64,000 bases of DNA. It comes from Mimachlamys varia (taxonomy: Eukaryota; Mollusca; Bivalvia; Pectinida; Pectinidae). This document shows positions 1 to 13,000 of the stretch, one piece after another (positions within the stretch are counted from its first letter, which is position 1; each line of letters begins with the position of its first letter). The stretch covers positions 4,733,501-4,797,500 of the forward strand of contig OX392532.1 of assembly GCA_947623455.1 (NCBI GenBank), given 5' to 3'. Made by a program: the position numbers and the translations under genes. The notes beneath the pieces were generated by a model. It saw nothing but the letters and a program-made list of their open reading frames with translations, did no database searches and was not told where the DNA came from.

Positions 1-3000
1 TATTGCATGGCTAAACCTTGCCTCGGTAGTCACACAAAGTCAATTAGCAAATCCAGCCGGAATACATTCTGTCTGGAAATCATACCACGACAGCCACGTT
101 TACAGAAAATTACAATCATCATCTCTAATTGGCTGTGTTTATAATATCATAAACCACAACAAGTTTCGTGCAGTTTTATTGATAATCTGGAAACGTTAGA
201 ATGGTCACGTTTTATTGAACAATATTTATTATCATTGCATGCATCTTCGTTCAGCAAAATTGCACCAGGTCTGTTAAAAGCTCTTTCAAAGGCCTGTCCA
301 AATAAGCCGTGCGTGACTTTTCTTTCACAAGATGAATCAGTCAAGTGGAGCGACGCGCAGTAGACATACATCAATCCATTTGGAAACAGGCAGAACAGAT
401 GTATTGATGGTAGAACCAGAAATATCAGCTGTGCGCGGCTTGTTGGAGCAATGCAAATTTGACAACAGCGCAGGATGATTTAAGTAACTGGATAATCTAG
501 GTCATGTTGCTTTATAGGCATTAAAATACATTCGAGATACATTGGATGACTGTTTCCGCGGTCAATAGCTACACAGTAGCATTAGTATATGTTTGTAAAA
601 TAATAAATCATTATTTTAAATGTTTGGGAAACAATACATGTGACCTTTGTTATATTATTCGACAACGTCTGATATAAAACGATTGCTGTTAATCAAATTA
701 TAATCAGGAACTGTGCGTGATAGACCCAGTAGTCCTAATACTCGCTCTTTCAGAAACCGATTCCGCAGTTTAATCATAAAAAATTGCGCCATGTCTTACT
801 GAAGTATTGTTCTCCGTCGCGCGAGGGCACGCGCTGCATGTTCGTCCCTTAATCAATTCAACATACATCAAATATAAGTTGGACGCCTAACCTCTTGATG
901 TAACGCCATGATGACATGAGCTGCTCACGGCTTTCTAAACGAGATATCGAGTGGCATTTTTCTCTCGCACAAATGACCATCTTTTTGGATTATCTATGTC
1001 AGGCTCTAAGGGAAGCAGACAAGAAAACGCTTTTCATTTCATTTTTACATTTACAAATAAACACTATTGACATATTGCATCCATTTTCCAGTAAGTAATG
1101 ACATATGTGTCTGATACGTGTTGTTCTAACAGGATATCGATTACACTTCCGGTATCCCTGAAACTTGTGATCGATACGTCTCTTGCATTCCTCTTACGTT
1201 CACACAGACCCCTTCATCTCACTTCCGTTACGTTCCGTATCAACTTCCGTTCTTTTAAAACATGACTTCCGACGTTAGCATAAGAATTCGCTGTTGAATG
1301 ACAGGAAAGATCGGTCTTTACTGTTTCATTAACAATGCACTAATCAAACATTGTCTATACAGCAGCTCCTCGGTCATTATCGCCTCCGTACTTCCGGTTA
1401 GTGTACGGTCGTCATCTGTTGTCTTCTTACCAGCACCAACATGTTACACAACACTGGAAACAAAATCAGTTTAGTAAGATTCGCTTGTAACACGTGATTT
1501 GATTGGCTACTGACCATATTCTCTTTACAGTAAATTTACACTTAAAGCAACGGCACGTTTCTGACTTTGTCCACAAGAGGCATAATGGGTCGTGCAGTTT
1601 AAAGACTGATTGTTTTAAGGGAAGAAACAGAAGTTTTAAACTTTATCTTGTACTGAAAATTGTATCCGATCACAACTCAAGTATGTTACAAATGAAACAT
1701 TGAGTACGAATATAGCACTGGCTAATGAAATCACCATCAACCCGTTTGTACACAGAAATCGATATACTCATTTTGCAACGTACACTGACATGAATTGGTA
1801 AGAATCCGACAAATGTTCAATGTTTGAGGAATGAACCAGTTTTGATATACTCCGCGTCGTAAACATAGACAACAAACACCAGCTTGTATTGGCAGGCCAA
1901 ATGGCCGACTTCTGAAAGACTCTTTCGGATTGGGGGTCTAGCAGCTACTTACTTGCAGCAATTCAACAAAGTTGAAAGTCGTATTAAAGTTTTCCATATT
2001 TCTTGTTGGCCATTTGAACATTTGGCCATCCTAATCTGATTTCTGGTTTCCTCTATGGATTGGCAGTAATGATTCTTTCTCTCTTACTCGTTTTTAAGTT
2101 TATTCTCCAGTCTGATAACGTAATTCCCAACACTGATACTATCCGTTAAACCCACGTATAAAGGGAGGGTACAGCAATTAAACATCTTGTCTTGGCAATT
2201 AGCGCCATGCTATTTGGGCGTTTGTCTGTTACCATCATGCCTAGTTACAAATGGTTTGATTGGAATCAATGAACGATGCTGCCATCTATGTCGTGGATTA
2301 TAAATATAAAACCTCCCTTCTAGATCACACTTGTTTACAAACAGTCACCTCATATCCCAGAATACCTCTGTTTTAAGATGATATCGTATATCTAATGGCC
2401 AATATCTTTATTTAGCAGCTAGTACCAGTAGGGAGAAGTGTCAGCAACAACGCAGCAATCAAGATACCGCTACTGTAGCAGCACGCACCTGTTCTAAGTC
2501 CGCCCACGTGTGACACGGAGACCTTATACAGTACAGGACACATCTGAACAGTGATTGACATTTACAGGAACTCTTACCGTAGACATTTGTACAGACATCA
2601 ATGTACAATATGTAGGTATCACGGTAAAAAAAAATCCTATTTAATAATCAGCTTAAATAAAGTGTTAACCTTTCAGAGTTCATTACATCATCTGCAATCT
2701 TCCGATATTTCAGATCATGTCGTGCATGTAGTTGACCCGTGTCTACTTACTATAATCAGATCAGGGTCTCCTTGGAGAGGGGATTGAATTCTATTTTATA
2801 ATCAGGGTGGACCTTTCTGTCACTACACAGACAGGAAATCAGATTTCTGCTCGCTGTGATGCGTATGAACTTTTCTTCAAGACGATCGATCTTATTTCAA
2901 GATTACTTCGCTTCAATTTTATTTTTAATTTGCACTTTTTCTTCGGCGTTCCTTTTACATTCCTGGAAGTAATCTGGCTTTGCGACCATTGTGTGAGATA

Positions 3001-3290
3001 ATTCTCTACCTATAGTAATGAATAGCGTGTTAATGGTAACTCTTCCTGACGCAGCTTCAATCTCGTGGAACGGTATTACATAGTACAATGTGTTAATAAC
3101 TCACTGTTACAGTGTACTTTTGAAAACTTGTGTGACATCCTTAAGTTTTTACAAGATACTTATGCAATGTATTAGTAAGAATCATGTGTTAGTACATTAT
3201 TCAGATAATGCATGTCTTCAAATACCGTGTATATCGAACAAATTAAAGAAGTGATGAAAAGATGTCCTCGGTACGGGAACAGTATAAGCA
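1..3290. other. No gene recognised
   Basis: AT-rich sequence with only short open frames (up to 78 codons) that show no family motifs, no splice-consistent chain and no repeats that stand out. Confidence 0.6.
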
Positions 3291-3299
3291 CTGCTATTG

Positions 3300-3648
3300 T
3301 TGAATAATAATAATAATAATAATAATTCGAGGTTCTTATATACCGCTTTATTACAACATGAAGGTCACCTCAATGCGGTTCACAAATTATTATCCATGGT
3401 AATAGGGCCATTAACAAGCATCCAATATCGTTCTCAACTCCCTGGGGAGCATACAACCGGTGCTGCCATCTTGATGTTCACAGCTAGCATTCAACAATTT
3501 CTAGCAATGCCCAACCATGTACTTATTTACAGCTGAGTAGACTGGAACAAGCGGAGTAAAGTATCTTGCTCAAGGATACAACACAAGTGCCGTGACGGGG
3601 ACTCGAACTCGCAACCCTTTGGTCATGAGCCACTAGACCACCGTGCCT
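3300..3648 (-). mobile_element. tRNA-derived SINE with (ATT)n tail
   Basis: On the minus strand the element begins with a tRNA-like head carrying a B box GTTCGAGTC (3600-3608) and an A box matching 11 of 12 positions (3629-3640). A core containing ccttgagcaagatacttta, a segment common in animal SINEs, follows, then a body of about 250 bp. It ends in an (ATT)n tail at 3303-3326. Family name not assigned. Confidence 0.8.
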
Positions 3649-3790
3649 ACATTTGTATGAAGATAGTGCGTAAATAGGTGCTGAGAGGTGTTTTTTCGAT
3701 TCTTTATTCCTGGTGTTTCACAATAATCGGAGTGAGGACGGAACATGAACAATAACTTAAGTGGGTAAGCCTCACGTGGTACATATAGGG

Positions 3791-4112
3791 ATTGAACGGC
3801 GTTTTTTAATTTTCATGCCGGTATGAATGCAAAGCGGTTACATCCATATTGCATGAAGCCCGCTAGGGCTTCATGGTCAATATGGATGTAACCAATTTGC
3901 ATTCATACCGGCATGAAAATTAAAACAACGCCGTTCAATTCATATATTTACATTTTTACTACTGAACAATTGTCTAATTTATTTTCTTATTTATTGAACA
4001 ACTGGTTAATCAACTGCGTTTGTTATTGTGCCGTCCTTTAAACGAAAAAGGCGGAACAGCCACAATTTGCGAAAAATTGGCGCCAATAATCTACCGTAGT
4101 CATTTGAACGTT
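3791..4112 (+). mobile_element. Short nonautonomous element with a 149-bp terminal palindrome
   Basis: 3791-3939 is a near-perfect inverted repeat: attgaacggcg at one end and cgccgttcaat at the other, with about 70-bp arms around catgaagccc. A related element lies in opposite orientation at 50758-51047. They share the hairpin sequence type and the distant block ttggcgccaataat followed by ccgtagtcat. Confidence 0.65.
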
Positions 4113-5965
4113 TGACGCGGGGGCGTTCTCCATGTTATCCGAAGCGGAGCCGTAAGACTCCCATTGAACAAGACTAATATATTACGTCATAAGTAATTCA
4201 CGTGAATGGATGTATTCATACTGTATTCATGATGTATTCATAGTCAAGTGTTTGTTGTTTTCAGTTGGTATGTTCATATAGAGAAGAAACAATCAGAATG
4301 TAAATATATGTTCACCAAGAACACTTTAGTCTGTTGATAAAGGAAATGGTCACTGTGGTGTTCTTGGAAATGTGTTTGCTTGGGGGTGTAGCATTAGCCA
4401 GGGTTATATGAAGAGGTTAAAATGAAATACAGTAAGACACCCACCATACCATACAGGGACTGTAACACCTCTGTACCTATACCAGTGTTTTATAGTAGCT
4501 TTGTGTGACACGTAGATCCCATAATTCCCGAATACCGGGAAGCCGTGGTGAACAAAGCAACGATTAAAGTGACTTGCTCTTTTTACTACCTTCCTAAAAT
4601 TGCTTCAAAAAGCCGGCTTCAGACAGTACAAACACCTAGGGATGGATTCAAAGATAAAAAGACTATAACTACCAAGGTAATCTCTAGGGAAATCTCGCGA
4701 GAACAGTCGAGAATTTACTATAACGACATTTGACATGTGCCTTTCTTTAGTTGACTATAGGCCTATTCCACCTCTTGGTTTCGAATTAACATTTTAATTG
4801 GAATCATTTAGGATTCAACAAATAACTTCCGGTCCAATTCTACGAATTTTGCAATCGCAATAAAATTATGTTCAAGAAATTAAAAGCAGTCACTTTTTTT
4901 ATGAAAATTCAACCAAACTGACTTCGTACAACAAATTGCTTTTGCCGTTTCGAAGAATCATGCGGAACTTGAAAAGTTGAATCATGGCCATGAAAATGCG
5001 AAAACTAAAGTAATGTAATATAGCCCATATCATGAGAGATAAGTTTGCATTTCGAAATTACTTTGTTTAATGGAGTCATTTCATCAAGTACGATCTGCAA
5101 AAATCAAGTCACAGCCCGATATTCACAGTGATCCCCTTAGAGTCGGGGCTGCAGTGTGTTGAGAAGGTGACAGTGCTATCTGGAGCAGGCTTGTTAAATC
5201 TATTTCGGAAAGTCAGTGCCCGAGAATAACGATACTTTTATTGTGTCTTCGCTTTACAGAGCTAACCATATATTCGTCAGCTTCCGGGGTTTTATAGCAT
5301 CTATGTGTTACGCAAAGCTACAATAAAGCCTATAATTGCACAGGCTGTAAATGTGTTTTCCTCTAACATGCTATGCTGTTTTTATTTATTTTTATTTCAC
5401 TAGTGTCGTTCTACCGACCGACATCAAAGATTAAATTGAACGCGTTAGTGACATCCATCAGTTGAAAATGCGTTATTTGTGCTAACAAGTGGCGTTCATA
5501 TGTATCATCTCCACAAACTTTTCTTTGTAAACAGGATAAAATGTTCTTCATTTCTATTGTATCTAAGTGAACCAATAATTTGCGGGGGGGATCTCGTGTG
5601 ATGTGTTATGTGTATATGAGCAAAATCAATAAAAGGTGCAAATTACTCCGCACCTTCCTGTGTCGTTACCGTGGAATGTGTGTAACTGTTGACCTTGTTT
5701 CCATGACGTCATCCTCGGTACCAGGGGTTACGCTTACGTTACAAAGCAATATACCCTTTGAGGTCGAGATCAGAACTATACCGTTCATGTGTATATAGTA
5801 AACAGAAAAGAAAGGTAACACTTTTTTTTAATTCGGATATGTCTGCTGCCATGGTCATTTGACAAAACTTGGCGTTCAGTTGTCGACGTCTGGATCAATT
5901 TTAAATGTAACATCATAAGTACTAGGATTTGCGACGTCGTCGAATTGAACTACACGTAAACACAT
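4113..5965. other. No gene recognised
   Basis: AT-rich sequence with no coding chain, RNA gene or tandem repeat seen. Confidence 0.5.
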
Positions 5966-6059
5966 GTGGTTGATTACGGCCATCTCTTGTTGGTGCGGTT
6001 TGAGAACGCGCTAAAGCGCTAATGCAACACGCCAACACAAGTCTGCCGTAATCAGCCAC
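5966..6059. repeat. Hairpin element (imperfect inverted repeat)
   Basis: Arms gtggttgattacggc and gccgtaatcagccac enclose an inner part with gttggtgcg opposite acgccaac and a gcgctaaagcgc centre. It is probably a MITE or hairpin relic. Confidence 0.55.
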
Positions 6060-7130
6060 CATACCCGATACCATGACATCTTATGAATGGTATAACTATC
6101 GGTCTTAAAAATCTTCGTTTCGATTTCAAAAGCAAGCTTTATTTCCATTTTACCAGAAGTCTGGTACGGTTTCCCCTCACAAATATCGCCCCAAACCTGT
6201 ACACATCCGCCAGTACAACAAAGTCACCGGAACTTGTGTCAAGGAGAATTACAGGCATCTAGAAGCTTATATATAGATAATATAGAGAAATATAAATAAT
6301 TAAAAAAAGATATATATAAAAACAAAATTTTCCAATTTTCTTTTTCATACTAGAAAACAACGAACAGCTTCAATCCATCCCCTATATATTTCCCTTTCTA
6401 AAAAGCTATAATAATCCACACTTTTATTTACCGATTGCGAGCGCGGGGTCGTAACATCTCAGAAAGCCCCCGAAATTTTCGATATAGGAATTACTTGTGA
6501 CGGAAGTTACGCTATATTATCTGTATATAGATGGTTATTCTCGTTGCCACAAGTGCATGTGAACAAAATCGGACTCATTTTGAAAAATATCTCCATTGCC
6601 GTCAAGCTCGGCGACTATTAACTAAGGTCCGGTGACGTCGATTATGACGGTGACGTCGTAACGAAATGGCTCCAGAGTAGGGACGCTGCTATTTAAATTA
6701 GTAGGCTTTCATTCTGATGCAGACTACTGAGCAAAAACCCACGGCGCCTAACTGCGGATACGACTCTAGTGTACTAAGGAATTAAATGGATACAATTCAC
6801 TGTTAAAAAATCTCAGTAATCACAACATTTCCTGAAAATAAATCATAAACATTACACATTCACTTAATTACACAAGTTTCAGTAAACGCTGCTAATAATT
6901 ACTTTTAAGTATCATCAAATTATTATTCGACCCGTTGTAATTCATATATTATCTTTCGTTAACACGTCCCTGTCTCAACCTGCGTAGGCGCGTGTTCCGA
7001 ACAAGTGTGACCCGAACCACGGGCGCTCGAATCTGGACCCCGCCCCCTATCCTCTATTGCATTAATATTCTTACCCGGCTTTTTCCTTCCTAATGTCGCC
7101 CTCGACACTGTCACCTTGTTAGCCTTTTGA

Positions 7131-7283
7131 TGAGCGTTCGCCTCTGTTAGAAAGGTTACGGACCAAAGTCTACAGCTTAGTTGAGCGTTCGCCCCTGTTA
7201 GAAAGGTTACGGACCAAAGTCTACAGCTTAGTTGAGCGTTCGCCTCTGTTAGAAAGATTGTGGACCAACATATATAACTGGTA
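7131..7283 (+). repeat. Tandem repeat, 51-bp unit, about 2.6 copies
   Basis: tgagcgttcgcc recurs at 7131, 7182 and 7233, followed each time by tgttagaaaggttac; the last copy is truncated and diverged. Confidence 0.85.
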
Positions 7284-7437
7284 GTTGGGGTTCCCTGGTT
7301 ATCGTTCGGTATAGGGTTACCACAGCAACTGGTTCATCTCTTGTCAGTGTACTGTGACCAGGCAGGATGCTGTGCTTGGTTCCCCGACAAGTGTTTCAGT
7401 GAGATAGCACTTTAAAATCGGTATCGAATGGAGCCTT

Positions 7438-7532
7438 GTACACCAACATACCCTGTCTCCAGCATACCCAACACACAAGGAGGCATGTACACCAACATAC
7501 CCTGTCTCCAGCATACACAACACACAAGGATG
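7438..7532 (+). repeat. Tandem duplication, 48-bp unit
   Basis: tgtacaccaacataccctg starts at 7438 and 7486, each followed by tctccagcata. The minus-strand open frames here only reflect the duplication. Confidence 0.8.
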
Positions 7533-7814
7533 CACAACAAGGACATTAGCTGTTGACAGGACGGAAAGCTTAGAACAAGAGACCCATGCAATGGGCCTGC
7601 ATCGCTCACCTGGTATCAATCTCTTACAAACGTACTTGTAACGTTAAAATCACCAAAAAACTATTACTGTAAGACATTCAGAAGAACATGTAAAGATTTA
7701 AAAATTATTTTACATGTGACTTTGAAAGTAAGACATTTTCATTAGCAACCTTCGTTCGTCTTCTTCAAGCTAGGAAGCTTCCACACAAATATCATAACTC
7801 TATGCCTATTGGTA

Positions 7815-8246
7815 TTTCAGAAGAAGTTGTTTAATGTTTAAACAGATTTTACCTCTGTGACCTTGAATATGGGTCAAGGTTCAAACTATGTTTGGCTTCA
7901 TCAAAGGAACCTTTCAGCCAAATACCATGCTTCTAGGCCTTTTGGTTAATCAGGAGAAGTCGTTTTTTAACAGATTTGAACTCTGTGACCTAGAATATGG
8001 GTCAAAGTCATTTATTTTCGCAAACTTTGTCGGGCTTCCCCCAAGAAACATTTCAGTCATATATAATGCTTTTAGGCCTTTTGGTTAATCAGAAGAGGTC
8101 ATTTGAAGATTTTCAAAGATTTGACCCCTCTGCCCTGAACTACATGTATAGGTCAAGATCATTTATTTTCGTAAATTTTTTCAGGCTTCATCCAAGAAAC
8201 TTTTCAGTCAGATATCATGGTTCTAGGCATTTTGGTTAATCAGAAT
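7815..8246 (+). repeat. Diverged tandem repeat, about 140-bp unit, 3 copies
   Basis: Each copy carries ctctgtgacct, gggtcaag, tttattttcg, ttttcagtca and ggccttttggttaatcaga with substitutions. It looks like an old repeat family dispersed in tandem rather than coding sequence. Confidence 0.7.
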
Positions 8247-8689
8247 ACTACATGCCAGAAGAGAACTCCCCAATAAATAAAAGAAAGAGGGGACATTCGT
8301 CTTAACTCCAAGGATAGGCTGTTCTAGTTACAATGAGAAAACTTTATTTCAACTAGGGTGATTCTGAGTATTAAAGGGATGAGATGGGAGGTTTAGGAGA
8401 TTCGTATTGACTGGATCTGTGACCTTTGTAGAAGGCTCTTTGAACAAGGCATTGTAAATTTTAACTCTTTTAAAACGATTAGCAAGAGAAAGGAAATGTT
8501 ATAGTACCCGGGTGGTTATTGAAAAGAGTTTGTCGTGATGTATACATTTTACTTAACGTTATGCATCCCTAATAAAATAGCTAATTTTTTCAAAATGTCT
8601 TATTAATAGTAAAACTTAACAGGAAAACATGTCGATAAGTGTCAATGAAAACATGTGACAAGAAAAATGGAAGAAAAGCAACAACTATA

Positions 8690-9662
8690 CTTATCACATA
8701 AGTTTTATTGTCTGTAAATAGAAGCCATAGAAAAAAACATCAAATTCAGTATCTTAATTCCAAATATAATATTTACAGAAATATTCCATAATGCTGTAAA
8801 TTTATTTATATCTTAACTGTGTCTCATAAAGTGACACGACAGAAAGGAGGCATGCGATATGTCGGAGAGTCATAAGTCTACCAATATAAACCCCAACCAC
8901 AGGTAATAGGTAACACTGATCTGTCTGTAGAGTAATCCTTCTGTTAGTATCCCTTCCAACACATAACTACGCTTTGTATATTGATAACATGATTATAATG
9001 TAATGCAGTAGATCCAGCCTTGTCACCTTTCCTACACATCACCCCAAACAGCCATCTATACCCATTGTGACATCAGATCATAACAGTACGTCAACTTAAA
9101 GACTTATCTCCACTTCATCAAAATATTGCTTTTTTCATGCAATTGTGCATCAAAAGAAATAGACTTAGACAAAGAATTTTACTGACAGCTCATCTTGAAT
9201 TGTATTCCATCTGTAGCAGGGAATTTGTTTTGTCAATCGATAGAATTTGAACTGTATAAATGATTTACAACACATACATATCTCATATGAATACAAGTAC
9301 GTAATGGTGACTGTTGGAAAGGCCTCTATTACCTTGTCTTAAATGGTACATTACGACAATGATTGTGGATGGTATCACAAAATAACAAGATCTAAAAGGT
9401 CATTGTAGTCCATCAACATAAGGATGTTACAGAACCAATCCACGGCTGATGAAGCCAGATGTTTGTAAATGGCAAACAAATAATATTATATCAGCAACTT
9501 GTCTACCATATCTCGCTATACACTATAAATATATTTCTTATGTTTAACGTTGTAAATTACTCCTAAAAAATGCTTATATACATAAATAAATATATCAATA
9601 TGTACAAAATATACATAGCATATCTAATGTGATAGCATTATCTTGCTATCACATTTTACAAA
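8690..9662 (-). other. Moonraker 3' UTR with poly(A) signal
   Basis: AT-rich, stop-rich sequence follows the stop codon. AATAAA (minus strand) lies at 8704-8709, which would give a 3' UTR of about 970 nt. The exact cleavage site cannot be seen. Confidence 0.55.
8704..8709 (-). terminator. Candidate poly(A) signal AATAAA
   Basis: A canonical hexamer in the expected place downstream of the moonraker stop. Other AT-rich hexamers exist nearer the stop, so use is inferred. Confidence 0.45.
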
Positions 9663-10050
9663 TCATATTGACACCTCATCTTCATAATCATCTTCATAGT
9701 CCTCATAATCATCGTCATCATCTTCATAATCATCGTCCCGGTCACTTGCCTTCCTCATACTGTCCTCGTCTATCTGTTTGACACTTGTCTCGTGGTCTAC
9801 ACCTGGTAGGGAGAAATGTACTGGCTGATCCTTAAACACTACCATAGTAGGACTGTCCCTGGGGGCAGGACTGTGCTGGGAGGGAGCAGGACTGAGCTGG
9901 GTGAGGAAGGGTGAGGCTGGAGGGCTGCCCTCTGACTCCTTAGGTACCAGAAACTCTGATTTACATACATTTGTTACAATAGCTTCATTCAAGTCCTCCA
10001 GCTCTACAGCAATGTCAGCCATACACTCGTCCAGGATGTGGTCAGCGACA
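9663..10050 (-). CDS. KIAA0753: Moonraker last coding exon, with lineage-specific acidic tail
   Basis: Acceptor cttattacag, phase 2 in. It encodes VADHILDECMADIAVELEDL and ends the conserved part with SEFL, as in human. About 89 further residues follow: a Ser/Pro-rich linker, then a run of Asp/Glu/Tyr, stop TGA at 9663. The first about 30 nt and the acceptor are the proximal copy of a 10-copy array. Confidence 0.93.
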
Positions 10051-13000
10051 CTGTAATAAGTAAAGGTAAATAGAAACTAGAAAGGTGAATACACTTGTCC
10101 AGGATGTGGTCAGCAACACTGTAATAAATAATGGTAAACAGAAACTAGAAAGGTGAATACACTCGTCCAGGATGTGGTCAGCAACACTGTAATAAGTAAT
10201 GGTAAACAGAAACTAGAAAGGTGAATACACTCGTCCAGGATGTGGTCAGCAACACTGTAATAAATAATGGTAAACAGAAACTAGAAAGATGAATACACTC
10301 CTCCAGGATAAGGTCAGCAACACAGTAATAAGTAAAGGTAAACAGAAACTAGAAAGATGAATACACTCGTCCAGGATGTGGTCAGCAACACTGTAATAAA
10401 TAATGGTAAACAGAAACTAGAAAGATGAATACACTCGTCCAGGATAAGGTCAGCAACACAGTAATAAATAATGGTAAACAGAAACTAGAAAGATGAATAC
10501 ACTCGTCCAGGATAAGGTCAGCAACACTGTAATAAGTAATGGTAAACAGAAACTAGAAAGATGAATACACTCGTCCAGGATGTGGTCAGCAACACTGTAA
10601 TAAATAATGGTAAACAGAAACTAGAAAGATGAATACACTCGTCCAGGATAAGGTCAGCAACACAGTAATAAGTAAAGGTAAAACTAGAAAGGCAAGATAA
10701 ACTTCTCATTGTATCACCATGTAAGCTTTATCTCAGAGGTTACTTACATCTTTCTATAAAGACAACTTCTAGAAATGACAGAGTGGGCAGACAGAAAAGT
10801 AGACATTTTGATAACCCTCGTGACTACTATAGGGCAACTTCTTCTCAAAATTATTGGCTTTATTACTGTCAAAACCTACTCTTCCATAAGTCTCCAGGGG
10901 TCAAACTTCCCAATGCGTTGGTGGGATGTTTTCTTCAGATACCGATCATACGCCTCTACGCCAGCCGTTATCTTCTCCCTCACACTCCTAGGTATCGAGA
11001 TTTGTATCTCTGGTCGACCTCTGGTTTCATACGCAGAATCTTTCAGAGGGCCATCATCAAATTCTGTCTGAAATCCAGTCTTGAGTTCCGTAAATTTTAC
11101 TTCTGACTTCATCTTTGTAAATATGATGGGTTCATCATCCCTGTTCTTTGTGAATTCCCTGAAAATTAAACACATGTTAAAGTTATTAAGGAAGTTCCCT
11201 AAAGAGTAAAGATGTTCAATAACCATGACTTCCACTACAGAGAGTTTATTCTCATGCATATTATATCAGTTTCAGCAGGTAAGTTTATCTGTGAATGTTT
11301 TTGAGTGGTACATCAGTTAAATATATTCATAATGTTTCCTGTGTGTAATTTTTATTGTAATGTTGTATTTACTGAAACGTGTTTCCTGTATGGTACACAG
11401 GTTTGATATAGTTACCTGTGCATGTTTTTCTGGATGCTACGCGGGGGTATTGTATGTCTGGTTATTTCCATAGCAGCCGGCGCCAAAGGACGTCCAGAAT
11501 CTACAACACAAATATACACCACTGAAAGCTTAAGTTACAAGTTAATTTAAACAATACAAAGAGAAGGTCCAAGAGGCATTTATCAATTACCTGTTATGAT
11601 GTTGTTACAAAATAAATGATGATGAAATTATTAAACAAGCGTGTTCCATGGAAATTAACTGTAACTATATGGAAATGGCAGATAAGTGGAAAGTTTTCAG
11701 TGCAAAAGGTGCTAAAACAAGACAAACACTAAAATATGTACATCTCCTGTATAGTCATATAAATTATCCTATCTGACTTAACAATGCCATCTTCCTCTAC
11801 CCCACTCACAAGTGCCGCTTTTTGCAATTGTCTTTTTATTAAACAAATCAAAGTACTGAAAGTACTGAAAGCTATGGTGAAAAACAGTTTAAATAATATT
11901 ATGATATTTTAGATGGGGTACAGAACAGAAATAAAATGTTACGCATGATCAGCAGATGTTAACTTTTCACCCAACACAGTGAAAAAGTAAGAGATGTTGG
12001 TGAAAAGTCGGCATGGTTGGTGAAAACTCAGAGTGGTTGGTGAAAAGTAAGCACTCGCGATGAAAATTAACAGTTTTTATAGTCACCAGTATTGCCGTAT
12101 TAAATCAAACAATTGAAATTACCAAACTTAAACAGGAAAGTCAACATGATAGTTCACACAATGGATTCATTTTTGCAGCTAGTTATTGTCAGGTTTGTAT
12201 GAATTTACATGATAAAATCATAAGATGAACACCAATAACATCTGCCAGAGGTCATCGTAGATGAAAGGAAGATCTACGTAAGATGACAGACTAGTAGCAA
12301 TATGATGTCGGCAGATACTGCCTTAGCGTAATTTCTGGACTGTAGAAACATAAATTTAAACAAAGTCTATATCTATTTTTAGCTGTATGTATATGATGAA
12401 TGCAGCAATTGGTAAGACCCAACATCATTATTTATATACCTCTCACACTCGGTTTGGTTATAGGGTCCGTCTCGGAGAATTGTACTGTTGCCCACCTCCG
12501 TCTGATGTTACGTCGCTCCTCCTGCCAAACACACCAAGAAAATTGTGTTTGAATTTTAATTTCAATAATATGATAATTACTGTATATCTTTTCAAAATGA
12601 TTTGAATGCTGTTTCCATAACTATCAAGCATCTTTTATTAACCTTAACGCCTACAAGTACATTAATACAATATAATATTAAGTTTGATTTGATCAGAATT
12701 TTTTTCCTTACTCTCTCTACCGAGTAGAAGATATCTAGTATAAAGGTACACCCTATAAAGATTTGTCTAGTGACAGACAATCAGTTAATTTAAGTAACAA
12801 ATTACTCACTGAACAAATGCATACAGAACATCAGTAACTCTAGAAACCCTCTATTTCATGTATCATTTGACAAACATATTGCAAAATTTTATCTATTTCA
12901 GAACTTGATTACCCTAATGAATAAGCAATTCATATTTTGCTTTTCAATGAATGAAAACAGTAATTATTTACAGATTTTTGTTAAGTACTTAGACTATTAT

